From: Aquila chrysaetos chrysaetos | Taxonomy: Eukaryota > Chordata > Aves > Accipitriformes > Accipitridae | Direction: 5' to 3' | Assembly: GCF_900496995.4 (NCBI RefSeq) | Contig: NC_044012.1 | Span: forward strand, 26,735,606 to 26,799,605 | DNA: 64,000 bases | Part shown: positions 1-10,982 of the stretch, piece after piece | Layout: each line of letters starts with the position of its first letter | Numbering within the stretch: the first letter of the stretch is position 1 | Translations under genes and position numbers: made by a program | Notes under the pieces: generated by a model | Told to the model about the DNA's origin: nothing | Seen by the model: only the letters and a program-made list of their open reading frames with translations | Database searches by the model: none

Positions 1-342
1 ATCCTGTTTCAGGGCTCAGGAGACCCCACTTCCACACAGCCAGGAAGGGGAAGGAGGGCAGGTTCCAAAGGAGAAGTGGGATCTGCTGGCGCCAGTTGGG
101 CCATTTTCCCGCAAGGGAAGTTTTGAGAGGGGGAGTGCCATCAACCAAAATTGGGTGCTGCGGCTGCTGTGGCAGTGTGGGGATAAATGTGGCCCGCTCA
201 GAACCGGATCCTGGCAGCTGCTGGTGGCACCACAGCTGGGCCCCAACCCCCTCCTGGGACCCCCCCAAAACCAGGTAGCATAGGCAGCCAGAGCCAGCAC
301 GGCTCATCTGGGATGGGTGAGTCATGACGGGGGGCTGAGACA
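1..342. other. No gene seen
   Basis: GC-rich sequence without a recognisable exon. The open frames here run on into the neighbouring minisatellite and resemble no protein I know. It could be intergenic or part of a SEMA4A leader intron. Confidence 0.4.
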
Positions 343-850
343 GGGCTGCAGAGGTGGGGGTGCAGGGATGGGGGTGCAGGGACATGGTGCAGATTCAGGG
401 ATGCAGAGATGCAATGTGGATATGGGGATGCAGAGATGGGGGGTGCAGGGATGTGGTGTGGGTATGAGAGCACAGAGATGGGGTGCAGAGATGCAGTATA
501 AATACAGAGATGCAGAGATGGGGGTGCAGGGATGCAGTGCAGTTTCGGGGATGCAGAGATACAGTGTGGATATGGGGGTGCAGATATGGGGGACAGGGAT
601 GGAGGTGCAGGGATGCAGTGTGGATATGAGAGTGCAGGGATGAGGGTGCAGGGACGCAGTGCAGATTTCGGGATGCAAAGATACAGTGTGGATATGGGGA
701 ACAGGCATGGGGGTGCAGGGCTGCAGTGCAGATTTGGGGATGCAGTGTGGATATGGGGGTGCAGAGATAGTGGGCAGGGATGGGGGTACAGGGATGTGGT
801 GTGGATATGAAGGTGCAGAGATGGGGTGCAGGGACACGATGTAGTTACGA
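343..850. repeat. G-rich minisatellite
   Basis: About 500 bp of degenerate tandem repeats built from units such as GGGGTGCAGGGATG and GGGGATGCAGAGATG (12-15 bp). A higher-order unit of roughly 50-65 bp is marked by GTGGATATG, seen six times (near 415, 567, 618, 683, 746 and 800). The plus strand is strongly G-rich, with many GGG and GGGG runs that could support G-quadruplexes. Long open frames cross it on both strands, but only because the repeat is open in several frames. Confidence 0.9.
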
Positions 851-1119
851 GGGCGCAGGAACGTGTCAAGAGGGGTGTTGGAGGGGACACGTGGGTGTGC
901 AGTTGTGTGCATGTGGGGTGTCTGGGTCCGTCCACATCTGCGGCGCGGGGGGATGGGGTGGGTGTGCACTGTCATGCATGTGTGCACGCGTGTGTAGGTC
1001 TGTGCTTGTCGGTGCCGGTGAGCATGCCGGTGTGCACCCACCCGTGCCTATGCACGAGCCCAGGGTGCGCAGCCGTGTGTCCATCTGTCGAGCTTGTCCG
1101 TGTGTCCGTGTGTGGCTGT

Positions 1120-1360
1120 GGGGGGGGGGTGAAGGCCAGCCGGAGCCGGCGGCCGAGGTAAAGCTGTAACCATGGCGACGAGAGCAGGATCCGGTGGCCC
1201 CGCAGGGATGCTGGTCCCTCCAGACCCCCGCGGCCGCCCGGGCGCGGGGGCTGCCACAGGTCGGTACCACCGCACCGGGACTGGGGCCGGGCTGGGGGTG
1301 CCTCCCCCGGGGGGGTGAGGCAGAGCCAGGGCTGGGGGCAGTCGCCATAGCGGGGATGGG
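1120..1360 (+). promoter_or_regulatory. CpG-dense block, possible SEMA4A first exon or promoter
   Basis: A local cluster of CpG in an otherwise CpG-moderate leader, with a GGCCGAG/GTAAAG sequence at about 1151-1162 that resembles a splice donor. The SEMA4A coding start at 4028 sits two bases inside an exon with a clear acceptor (AG at 4024-4025), so a non-coding first exon must lie upstream. This block is the best-looking candidate, but nothing in the sequence proves it. Confidence 0.35.
1166..1179. promoter_or_regulatory. X-box-like (RFX) palindrome
   Basis: GTAACCATGGCGAC matches the RFX X-box pattern (GTTGCCATGGCAAC and relatives) with substitutions only at the variable positions. It lies inside the CpG-dense block upstream of SEMA4A. 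Binding is an inference from the motif. Confidence 0.4.
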
Positions 1361-4025
1361 CTTTGGGGACACCCCCCCCAGACAGCTCTGATGCTGCAAG
1401 GCAGTGACAAAGGGGCTGAGATCCCAAGGCCAGGGAGAGACTCCCTGCATCTCCCACCTTGCAGCCTTGCCTTTGCCCCGCCCCATATCCCCCTTTCTTC
1501 TTCCCATAGCTCCTTTGCATCCCTCCACATCTCCTCTCCCCCCGCCCAATTCCCTCCTGCACATCCTCCTGCCTCCTTCCTGCACTACCCCACATCTGTC
1601 CCCACCCTTTGCATCCTGCCCTTTGCATTCCTCTTGAATCCCTCCCCTATCTCCCACTGCACCCCCAGTTTCCTCCCCTGCATCCTCCCATATACTTACT
1701 GCACCTCCCCACACACACACCCCTTGCTTTCCATTCCCACCCCACTCACTCCTGCTCTGGGTCTGGGGGTGGATTGAAGGAGCCTCCCTCAGGCTGCCCC
1801 AGCCCCTGACTTCTGCCTGGGTGTTGGAAGCATCCCCACACCCCCTGCCATGCCACCGGGATACTCCTGGGGTGGGGGACATGGGCAGGGGGTTAGCATC
1901 AAGCAGCAGAGAAGGACCACACATTTCCCTGCTGCGAGGGGACCCCAGTTCCCAGCTGCCCAGGAAACTGAGGCACGGGGAAAGTCTTGGCAGGCGGGAG
2001 ATCAGTGCCAATGTGGCCACCAGCTTAACGTCTGCCCTGCGCCATTGTGTCTCCCTTGCTGAGCACAGAGGCTGGGTCTGGCTCTTTCCCAGGGCAGGTT
2101 AAACCACTTTGCAAGGAGGATGTGTGTTTATTGGCAGCATAATATTCCCTGGCTTGGAGGGAATCTAGAGAGTGGGTGGGACAGGGAACGAAGTCCCATG
2201 GAGCCACGACCGTGGTGAACCCAAAAGCACGAGGGAAAACTAAACTACCCCAATGCTGAGAGGCCCTTGGCAACACTGGCTTTCATGTGCCAAATCCTAT
2301 GCAGGGAGGCTGTAATGCTCCCCCCACCCCCCCGCATGTCCCCCCAGACCACTTTGGCCAGGGGACCCAGAAAGGAGGAGGGACAGGGCTGTGACAAAGC
2401 TTCAGCTCCCCATGTCACTGGAGCAGCCTTGAGGCTGCTCTCACTTCACACCCTGTATCAGAGCTGGCTTGTGCCAGGGGAACACTCTCTGGGGGCTTTT
2501 CCCAGACCCGCCACGTTCCCCTGAGCCTTCAGCCTCACCAAGGAGCCTCTGCTCCCTTTCCCATCCCTCCTCCCCCTCCACCAGCCCTGGTGGCTCCGGC
2601 CCAGGGCAGAACAATGCGGCCAGTCCAAGCCTCCATGCGACCCCGTTTCTCAGCCAACCCTTCACCAAGTGGGAAATCCGGGGCAGAGTAACCTAGTTTC
2701 TGTGCTTACAAGGAGCTTTCTGTCCCAGCCAAGCAAGGTGGCGGGGAAAGCGCTGCCCTCCCAGGGCTTGGTGTCCCAGCGGGCAGATGGTGGCACCGGG
2801 AGAGGCAGGTAAGGAGGCCCTGACAGGCCAGGATGCTCCTCAGCCTTGTCTGGAGTGGGATATTGGGGTACCTCAGATGTGGCTCTGATGTTGTGGGGGA
2901 CCCCAAGGCTCTGGCTTCGGTGGGTTTCTCACTCACAGCTGTCCCAGAGCAGCCTGGGCTGGAGGATGGAGCCTGCAGGGAGCCAGGACAGCTATGGGCT
3001 CTTTGTGGCTGGGGCGATGCTCAGCCCCAGGGGTCTGTTTGTGGGTGCAATGCTCAGACCCGCTGTCGATCCTCACAGTCACAGCAGGAGAAATGACATT
3101 GCTTTGCTTTCACCCCAAAGATTTCCACAAAGCCAGGAAGAGAACCCAAGCATCTGGGCACCTGATTTCCCCGAGCACCCCAGTCGGAGGAGCAGAGCAC
3201 CCCAGCTCCCATCCCGACTCTCTCCACCAGGCTTCGCTGCCCTCCCTGTTGGGGTGCAACGCAGGCGAGGCAGGAGCAGGCGCCCGCTGCCCCAACCTGC
3301 TGAGGCTCGTCCTCTTCCAGCAGGACTTTCTGGTTCCTGCAGTCCCCGGTGAAGCCACACAGGGCTGGGCTGGGCCACAGCGAGCCCTGCCACGAGCCAG
3401 GTTGGAAGCCTGGCAGCGTGGCCGGACCTTGGCCAGGCACTGGGCATGGGTCTGTGGGGGTCTTCTGGCCACAGCTCCCTGGGGCCAGGCGCCTGCCAGG
3501 TGCCGATGCTCCAAGGACGGAGGTGAGCCAGCTCTGTCCTCACCCGCCGGAGAGGTAATGCCGCTCGCTGGGGAACACGGTGGCTGCCTGCAAGGGGTCC
3601 TGGGGACCACACGGTTCTTGAGACATTGCTCTTTCTCCATTGCTTCTGGCAAGAGCTGCAAAAAAGAGCTGCAAGAGCAGGGTGTCCCGTCCCCCCGCCC
3701 CCCAGTTTTTGTACCCTCTGGCTGCTGATGGAGCCGCACAGAGGAATCCCTGATGGGGATGGGCGCTGTGGGGCTCTGCAGGGGCAAAGGCAGGAGCATC
3801 TGGACACCCCTGTGCCAGGGAGGTCTTGGTGCAGGGAGCCCAGCAGTGTGTGGGGACGCCTCTACCTCTGCCAGGATGGCGGTGGCAAGCTCTCGCCCAT
3901 ATTCAGGGGCCATCCACGGTTTGAGGCGCTGGGGCCCCATGGCCCCCCCCGTGCTGGCTGCTGGCTTCCCCCCTCTGGTTTCCGCTCAGTGACGGCACTT
4001 GCCCTAAGCCTCTCTCTTCCCGCAG
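1361..4025. other. SEMA4A 5' leader region without a recognised gene
   Basis: It holds a pyrimidine-rich stretch at about 1440-1780 (repeated CCTCC, CATCC and CCCCAC), one copy of a GGAAACTGAGGCAC motif at 1962-1980, and otherwise unremarkable GC-rich sequence. It ends in a pyrimidine-rich splice acceptor (tctcttcccgcag) at 4013-4025. I see no convincing coding exon. It is probably intron 1 of SEMA4A in part. Confidence 0.45.
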
Positions 4026-4027
4026 GG

Positions 4028-7000
4028 ATGGTGCTGGGACCTTTGAGGGGTGCATCCCTGCCACCCCCCGCCATGCCCACAGCTGCCCTCCGCTTGCTCT
4101 GCGGTGTAGTGATGCCAGCTGCCATGCTCTGCGCCGAGCCCCTGCCCCGCATCACCTTCCCCAGCGGTGAGTACGACACTGAGAGAGCAAAATGGCTGGG
4201 GAGGGGATGGGGACAAGCTGGGTTGCGGGGGGGGACAACATCAGCTTTAAAGAGCATCTGTCCCGAGGGTTGAGCATCCAGCATCAGGGACCCACGGGCT
4301 GCTCTCCATCACAGCCTTCCCATCTCGTTACCCCTCTCGTTAGCCCTGCACAGGGCTGGGACAGTGGGACAGCAGCTCTGGGGCAGGGGACAGGTGCTGG
4401 TGGCAGCAGGGCGATGCAAATGGCTTCGGGGCTGCCGTGGAGCCAGATGTGATGAGGCTGGTTGGCACCCAAACACCTTTGGGAGTGGGAGCTGGGTGTA
4501 CCCCAGGGTGCCAGCTCTAGCAGAGCAATTTTGGGACCCGCCTGGCACCTGGGGATCTGTGCAGGGCCACCCTGGAAAGGGAAGGCTGCCTACTTGGTGG
4601 GACAGGGCACCGCATCCTGCCTGTGTGTTCAGCCAAATGGCAGGTGGCAAAGAAAGGGGTTTGGCAGTGCTGTGGTATGGCGGCGTTCGGGCAGGCGGGA
4701 GAGATCTGTGCCCCCATGGCAGGGCCGTGCCCTCATGAGGTCCCTGCCCGTGCTGCCACTTCCCCTTCCCCATGCAGCCATTCTGAGAACTGCAAAATCT
4801 CCCTTTTCTTTTTCCCTGTTTTGGTGGCTGGCAGAGGCAAACAAGAAGCCTGCAGCCCCAGCTGTGCTTGTGGGCACCGTGGGGGCTTGTAACCCCCCCA
4901 GGCTGGCACCTTGGTGTGGTGGATCCCCCAAACGGAGCATCACCCCATAGCCATGGCCCCAAAGCATCACAGGCACAGCTTGCAGCCCAACAAGGAAAAA
5001 AGCACTCTATTTCTTACAGGACAGCAAAGCAGCATCAGAGGGTGAGGGATGCACGGGCTTTGCAGCCTGGGGACGTTCAGCTCTTGCGGCAGGACGCAGA
5101 GGGGATGGTGGGGAGGTGGGGACCTGGAGGGGGAAGTGAGGATGGCAATGGGGGGGCCGTTGGGGAAGCAACTCACCCCATTTCCTATGTGAGAAGTGAC
5201 ACAAGCCGCAATGGCAGCTGCTGCCACATCCGCCCAGCGTTGATGGTGGTGGTGGTGCTGGGCCATGTGTCTGTGTGTCCCTTGGTCCCCATCATCCCCT
5301 TTTGCTCCTGCCAGGGGACCCCCGACGGACACTGACCCATTTCAGCCAGGAAAACGTCTCCCACTACGACATCTTCCTCCTGCATGAGAGCGAGGAGGAG
5401 CTGTACGTGGGGGCCCGTGACCGGGTGCTGGCCCTGACCGTTGGCACCCCAGGCAGCATCCGTGCTAAAGCCTCGGTGAGCAGCAGCTGCTTTTGGGGAG
5501 GCTGGGGGGGGGTGTCCTCTGCTGTGCCTCAGTTTCCCTACTCGGGCTGGGCGGTCGTGGCCTGGCTCAGCAGTTGTGGACCCTCTCCCTTCCCTCCGCA
5601 GATAATGTGGGGACCCACGGCCGAGAAAATCTCCGAGTGTGCTTTTAAGAAGAAGAGCCAGGAGGTGAGAGAGCACCGGGGTGGGGGGGGTCCCACAGAG
5701 CTGTGGGGATGCTCAGCCCCTGCCTCTGCTCTTTCCCTCCCCCCCCAGACCGAGTGCTTCAACTTCATTCGGGTCCTTGTGGCCCTGAACCAGACCCACC
5801 TCTACGTCTGCGGGACCTACGCCTTCAGCCCCGTGTGCACCTACATTGTGAGTGTCCCCACCAGCCAAGGACGGAGACAAGGGGGGGGTCTCCAGACATG
5901 TGGCATTGCCGTGAAGAACCACAAAATACTGGCCCAGGAGCCCCAGCGGGATGGGGGATTTGAGCTAATTGCATCATGGGAAGTCCCCTGGGATGTGGGG
6001 TGCTGGGTGCCCCCCGCCACCAAGATGCATCTTTGAGTTTCATGCACTAAAGGAGCCCATGGTGTTTCTAACCACGGCTGCCAGCGCCCTTACACTTGCC
6101 AGGTCCGATGCAGATGGTAAACCCCTGATTTTTGGGTCCCAGTTCCCTCAGGTGACCCCAGGCAGCCTCTCCTGCCTCAGTTTCCCCACTTGCTGAGCAC
6201 ACGGTGAGCACCGCAGCTTCCCCACAGGCCAGAGGGAGTACACAGCCATTTCTTGCAGATTTGGGCTTTGTTTTAACTCCATCGGCTGATTTTTCTCCCC
6301 TTTCCCACAGCAACTGGAGAACTTCACACTAATGTCCAGCAGCAGAGGACAACCTTTCCTGGACGGGAAGGGCCAGTGCCCCTTTGACCCCCAGCACACC
6401 TACACGGCCCTGCTGGTGGGTGAGTACAGGGCCAGTGGCCCCCACGGGTGGGCACCCATCCCTGGGATGGAGTGGAGGGTGACAGTGTGTGGGGGTGTCT
6501 CCCTGCTACAGCTCACCCCCACCCTGTCCCTGAGCAGATGGCGAGCTCTACGCTGGCACCATGAACAACTTTCAGGGCAACGAGCCCATCATCTCCCGCT
6601 CACTGGGCAGCCGGACCCTGCTCAAGACGGACGCCTTCCTCCGCTGGCTGTCAGGTGATCAGGGAGACAGTCCTTGGGAGGCCTCCCTGGCCCCCCTCAC
6701 CCTCCCCGTGCCAGGGGGTGCCCGCAGCAGCCCTCTCCTCGTTCCACCTCCTCACCTATCTGCCCCGGCTGTGCCCCACAGCCGACGCTGCCTTCGTGGC
6801 CTCCTTCAGCATCCCGGGAGATGACAAGGTCTACTTCTTCTTCGAGGAGACAGCCGATGAGTTTGATTTCTTCGAGCGGCTTCTGGTGCCACGGGTGGCC
6901 CGTGTCTGCAAGGTGGGTGCAGGGACGACAACAGAGGACGATGATGGCAGATGATGAGGGTACCCAGCTCCTGTCACCCCGGGGCTGAGCATCCTCCTGG

Positions 7001-9279
7001 CTCCCACAGAGTGATGTCGGGGGGGACAAGGTGCTGCAAAAGAAGTGGACGACGTTCCTGAAGGCCCAGCTGGTGTGCTCGCAACCCGGCCACTTCCCCT
7101 TCAACGTCATCCATCACGCCTTCGCTCTGCCCCGCCGTGACGGTGGTGCTGACTTCTATGCCGTCTTCACCTCGCAGTGGTGAGTCCTGACACCCAGGGG
7201 TGCTGCAGGTGCAGTGGGGACCCACGTCCTCCCCATGCCCACTTTGCTGTCCCTGCAGGCAGGCGGGCAGAGCGGGCAGCGCAGCTGTCTGTGCCTACAG
7301 ACAGGAGGCTCTGGAAGAGGTCTTCGAGGGCAAGTACAAGGAGCTGAACAAGGAGAGCTCCCGCTGGACGGTCTACGGTGGTCCCGACATGAATCCCCGG
7401 CCCGGCAGCGTGAGTGCTGCCTACCTCGGGGATAAGACCCTCCCGGGGGATGATGCTGATCCCCATGGGGAGGGGCTTGTCTGTCCCAGTTTGCCCTGTA
7501 TGCTGGCAGTGGGGTGAGATGGTGGTGGTGGTGCAAGTGGGATGGGAAAGGGGGAGGGTTCCCTTTGCACCCAACTGATGCTGTCACAGGGCAGCCTGGT
7601 GGTGTGTGCCCCCCCACTCCCCGTGCCTCAGTTTTCCCATGCCAGCACTGACTCCTCTCTCCCTGCAGTGCTACATGGGTCCCTCCTCTGACAAAGCCCT
7701 CACCTTCATGAAGGACCATTTCCTAATGGACGGGAAGGTGTCACCCACCCAGGGGCAGCCGCTGCTGGTGAAGACGGACATCACGTACACGCGCATCGTG
7801 GTGGACGAGACTCATGGCATCTCAGGGGCCACCTACCGCGTCATGTTCCTGGCCACAGGTGGGTTTACGTGGGGGTACACACGGGGTACCTGGTCACCCC
7901 TCCTACCCTTCCCTTGGCCTCCCAAAACACCAGTGATGTCCCCTGTTCCCCCGCAGTGGAGGGTTTCCTGCACAAAGTGGTGGAGCTGCCCGGGGGTCCT
8001 CACATCGTGGAGAGCATCCAGCTCTTTGAGAGACCGGAACCGGTGAAGAATCTACTGCTGGCCCCGGGGAAGGTAGGCGATGCAGGTGACCCAACAGCCC
8101 ACCCCAAGCCCAGCATGGGGAGGGCAGGGGGGGAGGCTCAGCCCGGCACCTCTCCCTCCCCAGGGCATCCTCTATGTGGGTTACTCCAGCGGTGTTCTCC
8201 AAGTCCCATTGGCCAACTGCAGCCTGCACCAGAGCTGCGCCGAGTGCGTGCTGGCGCGGGACCCATACTGCGCCTGGTATAGCCTTGAGGGATCCTGCCA
8301 GCCTACCCGTGCCGCAGCCGCCACCGAGGACATGTGAGCTGGGGAGGCGGCAGGATGAGGATGGGAAGGGGGGGTGCGGCCGGGACCGGGATGCTGATGC
8401 CACTCTCCCGGTCGCAGGAGCGCATGGCTGCAGGACGTCGAAGCGGGGAGCCCAGCCACCATGTGCCACCGCGGGAGGAGCGTGGCCATGCCCCGAACCT
8501 GGGGGGCACAGGAGGATCCCGTAGCAGAGAGTTGAGTATGGGGGCATGGCGGGACGGGGGGGGGTGCAGTGGGACCAGGACTGGCGGGAGGGATGGGGCA
8601 CATGGGGTGCACTGCATCACCCTGCTCTCCTCCTCCGCAACTCACAGGGCTCAGCCCCCCGCTTAACGCCGTGGTCTACTTGCGGTGCCCCCGCCACTCC
8701 GCCCTGGCCAACTACAGCTGGCAGCAGCCCGATGGCCAGGGGGGCCGGGGGGACACGGCGGTGCTGCCTAACCACACGCTGGTGGTCATCATGCAACGAG
8801 GGACTGCTGGCACCTACAAATGCCGGGCCACTGAGAACGGCTATACCTGGACCGTGGCTCACTACCAGCTACAGGACCCCAGTGGGGTGGCCCCCCAGCT
8901 GGACGAGCTGGCTGAGGAGGACCTGGCCTGGGGGTCTTCAGTCCCTGGCACCCCCCGGTCTTACTGGCCCCAGTTTGTCACCGTCACCGTGCTGCTGGCT
9001 GTCACATTGGCCGCTGCCGCCTGCCTGGCCCTCCTTGCCTACCACGACCAGCTCAAAGCCAGGAGCAAGGTACGGGGGTGCAGCACACCCCATAGCCCCC
9101 CATCCCAGCGCCGGGAGAAGGTACCCCTCAATGGGGGGACCGGAGAGCCCTCAGCACCCGGAGTCCCCACCGAGGAGGAGGAGGAGGAGGAAGGCTCCCG
9201 TGCTTGCTGCCTCCAGCTTGATGGGGACATCGATGTCGATAACAACAGGCTTCACGTCCCAGCTGGGGACACAGTGTGA
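4028..9279 (+). CDS. Semaphorin-4A, complete coding region in 14 exons
   Basis: Single-pass membrane semaphorin that signals through plexins and immune receptors in axon guidance, angiogenesis and T-cell activation. Coding exons: 4028-4166, 5315-5475, 5602-5664, 5749-5847, 6311-6419, 6538-6654, 6782-6912, 7010-7179, 7259-7409, 7669-7858, 7957-8072, 8164-8333, 8418-8530 and 8648-9279. All junctions are GT-AG and in phase, giving 786 residues (human about 761). Features in order: signal peptide, best read from the in-frame Met at 4073 ([13 protein letters not shown]), which would give 771 residues; Sema domain with [12 protein letters not shown] and [12 protein letters not shown] motif [20 protein letters not shown] in exon 12; Ig-like domain with cysteines in VYLRCP and [10 protein letters not shown]; transmembrane segment [20 protein letters not shown]; tail with an acidic EEEEEEE run and DIDVDNN, shared with human SEMA4A. 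N-glycosylation sites include NVS, NQT, NFT, NYS and NHT. The exon 13 donor, GTTGAG, is weak. The SEMA4A assignment rests on the tail and the N-terminal Sema sequence. Confidence 0.93.
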
Positions 9280-10005
9280 CGCCGCCACCGGGTCGGGGAG
9301 CCTGTGGGGAAGCAGTAGACTGTGGGAGATGATATGAATGTGAAGTTTGGGTTTTTTTTTTTTAATTTAATACACATGTTTTAACATAAGGTAACATTTT
9401 GGGGTAGTGGCAAGGGGCAGCAGGGTGGGATGGGCCCCTGGGAGCAGCGGGGGAGGCAGCAAGGGGGTGGGATGGGGCAAGGAGGTGGGGTGGGTGGCGA
9501 GGAAAGGACATGGGGACAGGGAAAGGACGTGGGCACAGAGAAGGGACGTGGCCATGGGGCAAAGCCATGGGGCCGAGGGCAGGATGTGGCAATCAGGCAA
9601 AGACATGGGGTGGGGACGGGCAGAGTCAGTGGATGCTGACACTGGTGTCACCCCAGGAAAAAAACTGGGATCCATAAAACCTCCAAAATGGGGAAAGGTG
9701 AGCCTGGATGGGCTCCATGGGGTGACCCCACAGGCACCCACCCTGCGCTGCCAGACCTCCCCACCCTGCTCCCCACCGCCCTGGGTGCTGGGGGGGGGGG
9801 CCACAACACCACATCACCCTGACTCCCAGACAACCAAGGTGGTGGAGCCCCCCCCACCCCAGCTGCACCCCAGGGTTGGCCCCCACTGCTTTTTTTGATG
9901 ATGTTGAGCCTTCTTTTTTTTAAGACAAACCAGCTGTAAATTTTCCTGCTCTTTGTACATGTGATTTTTTTTATTAAAAAGGAAAAGCTACTGCGTTGTG
10001 CTGCT
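9280..10005 (+). other. SEMA4A 3' UTR
   Basis: It follows the TGA at 9277-9279. It includes a degenerate GGGACATGGGGACAGGG-type repeat at about 9410-9640 and a T/A-rich end with ATTAAA at 9973-9978. Transcription probably ends shortly after that signal, about 550 bp before the next promoter region. Confidence 0.6.
9973..9978 (+). terminator. Poly(A) signal ATTAAA, SEMA4A
   Basis: The common variant ATTAAA lies in an AT-rich patch, with TGTGCTG-type GT-rich sequence 20-30 bases downstream. It is the best signal between the SEMA4A stop and the SLC25A44 promoter. Confidence 0.55.
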
Positions 10006-10059
10006 GGGCCCAAGGAGCAGCCCCAGAGGGGCAACGCCAGGCCCCTTGGCCTCAGGCCT

Positions 10060-10345
10060 TCATGTGCGTGCAAGTCTGTGCAACCTGGGGGGTGTGCAAA
10101 ATGTGAGTGCACCTGCACATCTGTGTGACATGGAGGTGTGCAAGGCGTGCGTGCATCTGCAGTACGTCTGTGGAATGTGCAAGGCAAGGGTGTGCGAGGC
10201 ATGCATGGGGGCAACGCGTGTGTGGGGAGCGCACATTCATGTGCAACACAGGGGTGTGGAAGGGTGCAACGTGCAACCTGGGGGTGGAACGTGTGTGCAC
10301 ATGCAGTAGGGGGGGTCTGCAGGGTGTGCATGTGCAACGAGGGGC
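10060..10345. repeat. Degenerate GTGCA-rich repeat
   Basis: Variants of TGTGCAANNTGTGAGTGCA recur irregularly over about 280 bp. It is alternating-purine-pyrimidine-rich low-complexity DNA between SEMA4A and SLC25A44. The frames open on both strands here are by-products of the repeat. Confidence 0.7.
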
Positions 10346-10549
10346 GAGGAGCTGGGGGACGGGGGGGGGGGCCACACCCTACCCCACAGGAAGGGGGAAA
10401 CAGCCCTCTTACAGCTGCCCATCACTCCCTTCCTTTTGGTGCATCTCTGCTGTTTTCCCCACCTCCCTGCGCCCTCTGCCCTTCCAGCAGCCAGCACGGG
10501 AATTCTTTCCCGGAAACACAGGAGTGGCACCCAGCCGTTAAGTGCCGCT

Positions 10550-10605
10550 GTCCCTTTAAGAGCTGCAATTCGGCTCTGTCCCTTTAAGAGCTGTAATTCG
10601 GCTCT
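10550..10605 (+). repeat. Two 28-bp tandem copies upstream of SLC25A44
   Basis: Units 10550-10577 and 10578-10605 are identical except for one C/T change. The shared core is TCCCTTTAAGAGCTG followed by AATTCGGCTCT. A third, decayed start (CCCTGTAAGA) follows at once. The pair lies 200-300 bp upstream of the SLC25A44 first exon, so it may be a duplicated regulatory site. Confidence 0.85.
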
Positions 10606-10619
10606 CCCTGTAAGATTAG

Positions 10620-10920
10620 GGCGCAGCTGCGGCCTCCCGCCGTGCTTATGCGCATTCCCTCCCCTGCGCGTCTCCCCTGGGCACGGCGGTCGGCCCGGCC
10701 GGAAGCACGCGGAGTCACTTCCGGAGCGGCGTCAGCCCTTCCCCAAGATGGCGTCGGTGCTTGGGCGCTGATTGCTCGGGCGACGCGTGAGGCCCCGACG
10801 CTCTGCCCGCCGTTCACTTCCGGCCGGCGGCCGCCGACTGGGGGAGAGCGGCCATGGGGTGGCGGGACCGGCCGGCGGCGGGGCGGGACGGGGCGGGGGT
10901 CTCCCGCCCGCCGGCCTGAG
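10620..10920 (+). promoter_or_regulatory. CpG-island promoter and non-coding first exon of SLC25A44
   Basis: A dense CpG island with motifs typical of TATA-less housekeeping promoters: ETS sites ACTTCCGG at 10717-10724 and 10816-10823, a YY1-type CAAGATGGCG at 10744-10753, and an NRF1-like TATGCGCATT near 10647. The first exon probably starts near the YY1/ETS sites and ends at 10920, where CTGAG is followed by the donor GTGAGA. Exon limits are inferred from motifs and the donor only. Confidence 0.65.
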
Positions 10921-10965
10921 GTGAGAGCGTGGCGGAGGCCGGGCATGGAGGCGCGGGGCGGGTAT

Positions 10966-10982
10966 GGGGGGGGGGGGGGGGG
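10966..10982 (+). repeat. Run of 17 G
   Basis: Uninterrupted G run just inside the inferred intron 1 donor of SLC25A44, in a CpG island. It could form a G-quadruplex. Length calls in such runs are error-prone. Confidence 0.85.

Noticed and set aside
198-1041. Long frames on both strands (245 and 239 codons on minus)
   Set aside because: They translate the minisatellite, rich in repeated Cys-Thr-Pro or Gly-Met-Gln units. No splice or start context supports them.
866-2020. 384-codon frame on the minus strand
   Set aside because: GC-rich composition leaves long chance frames. The sequence resembles no protein I know and changes character along its length.
3079-3940. Overlapping 242- and 276-codon minus frames upstream of SEMA4A
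   Set aside because: No homology, no conserved motif and GC-rich chance openness. Two such frames overlap each other in different phases.
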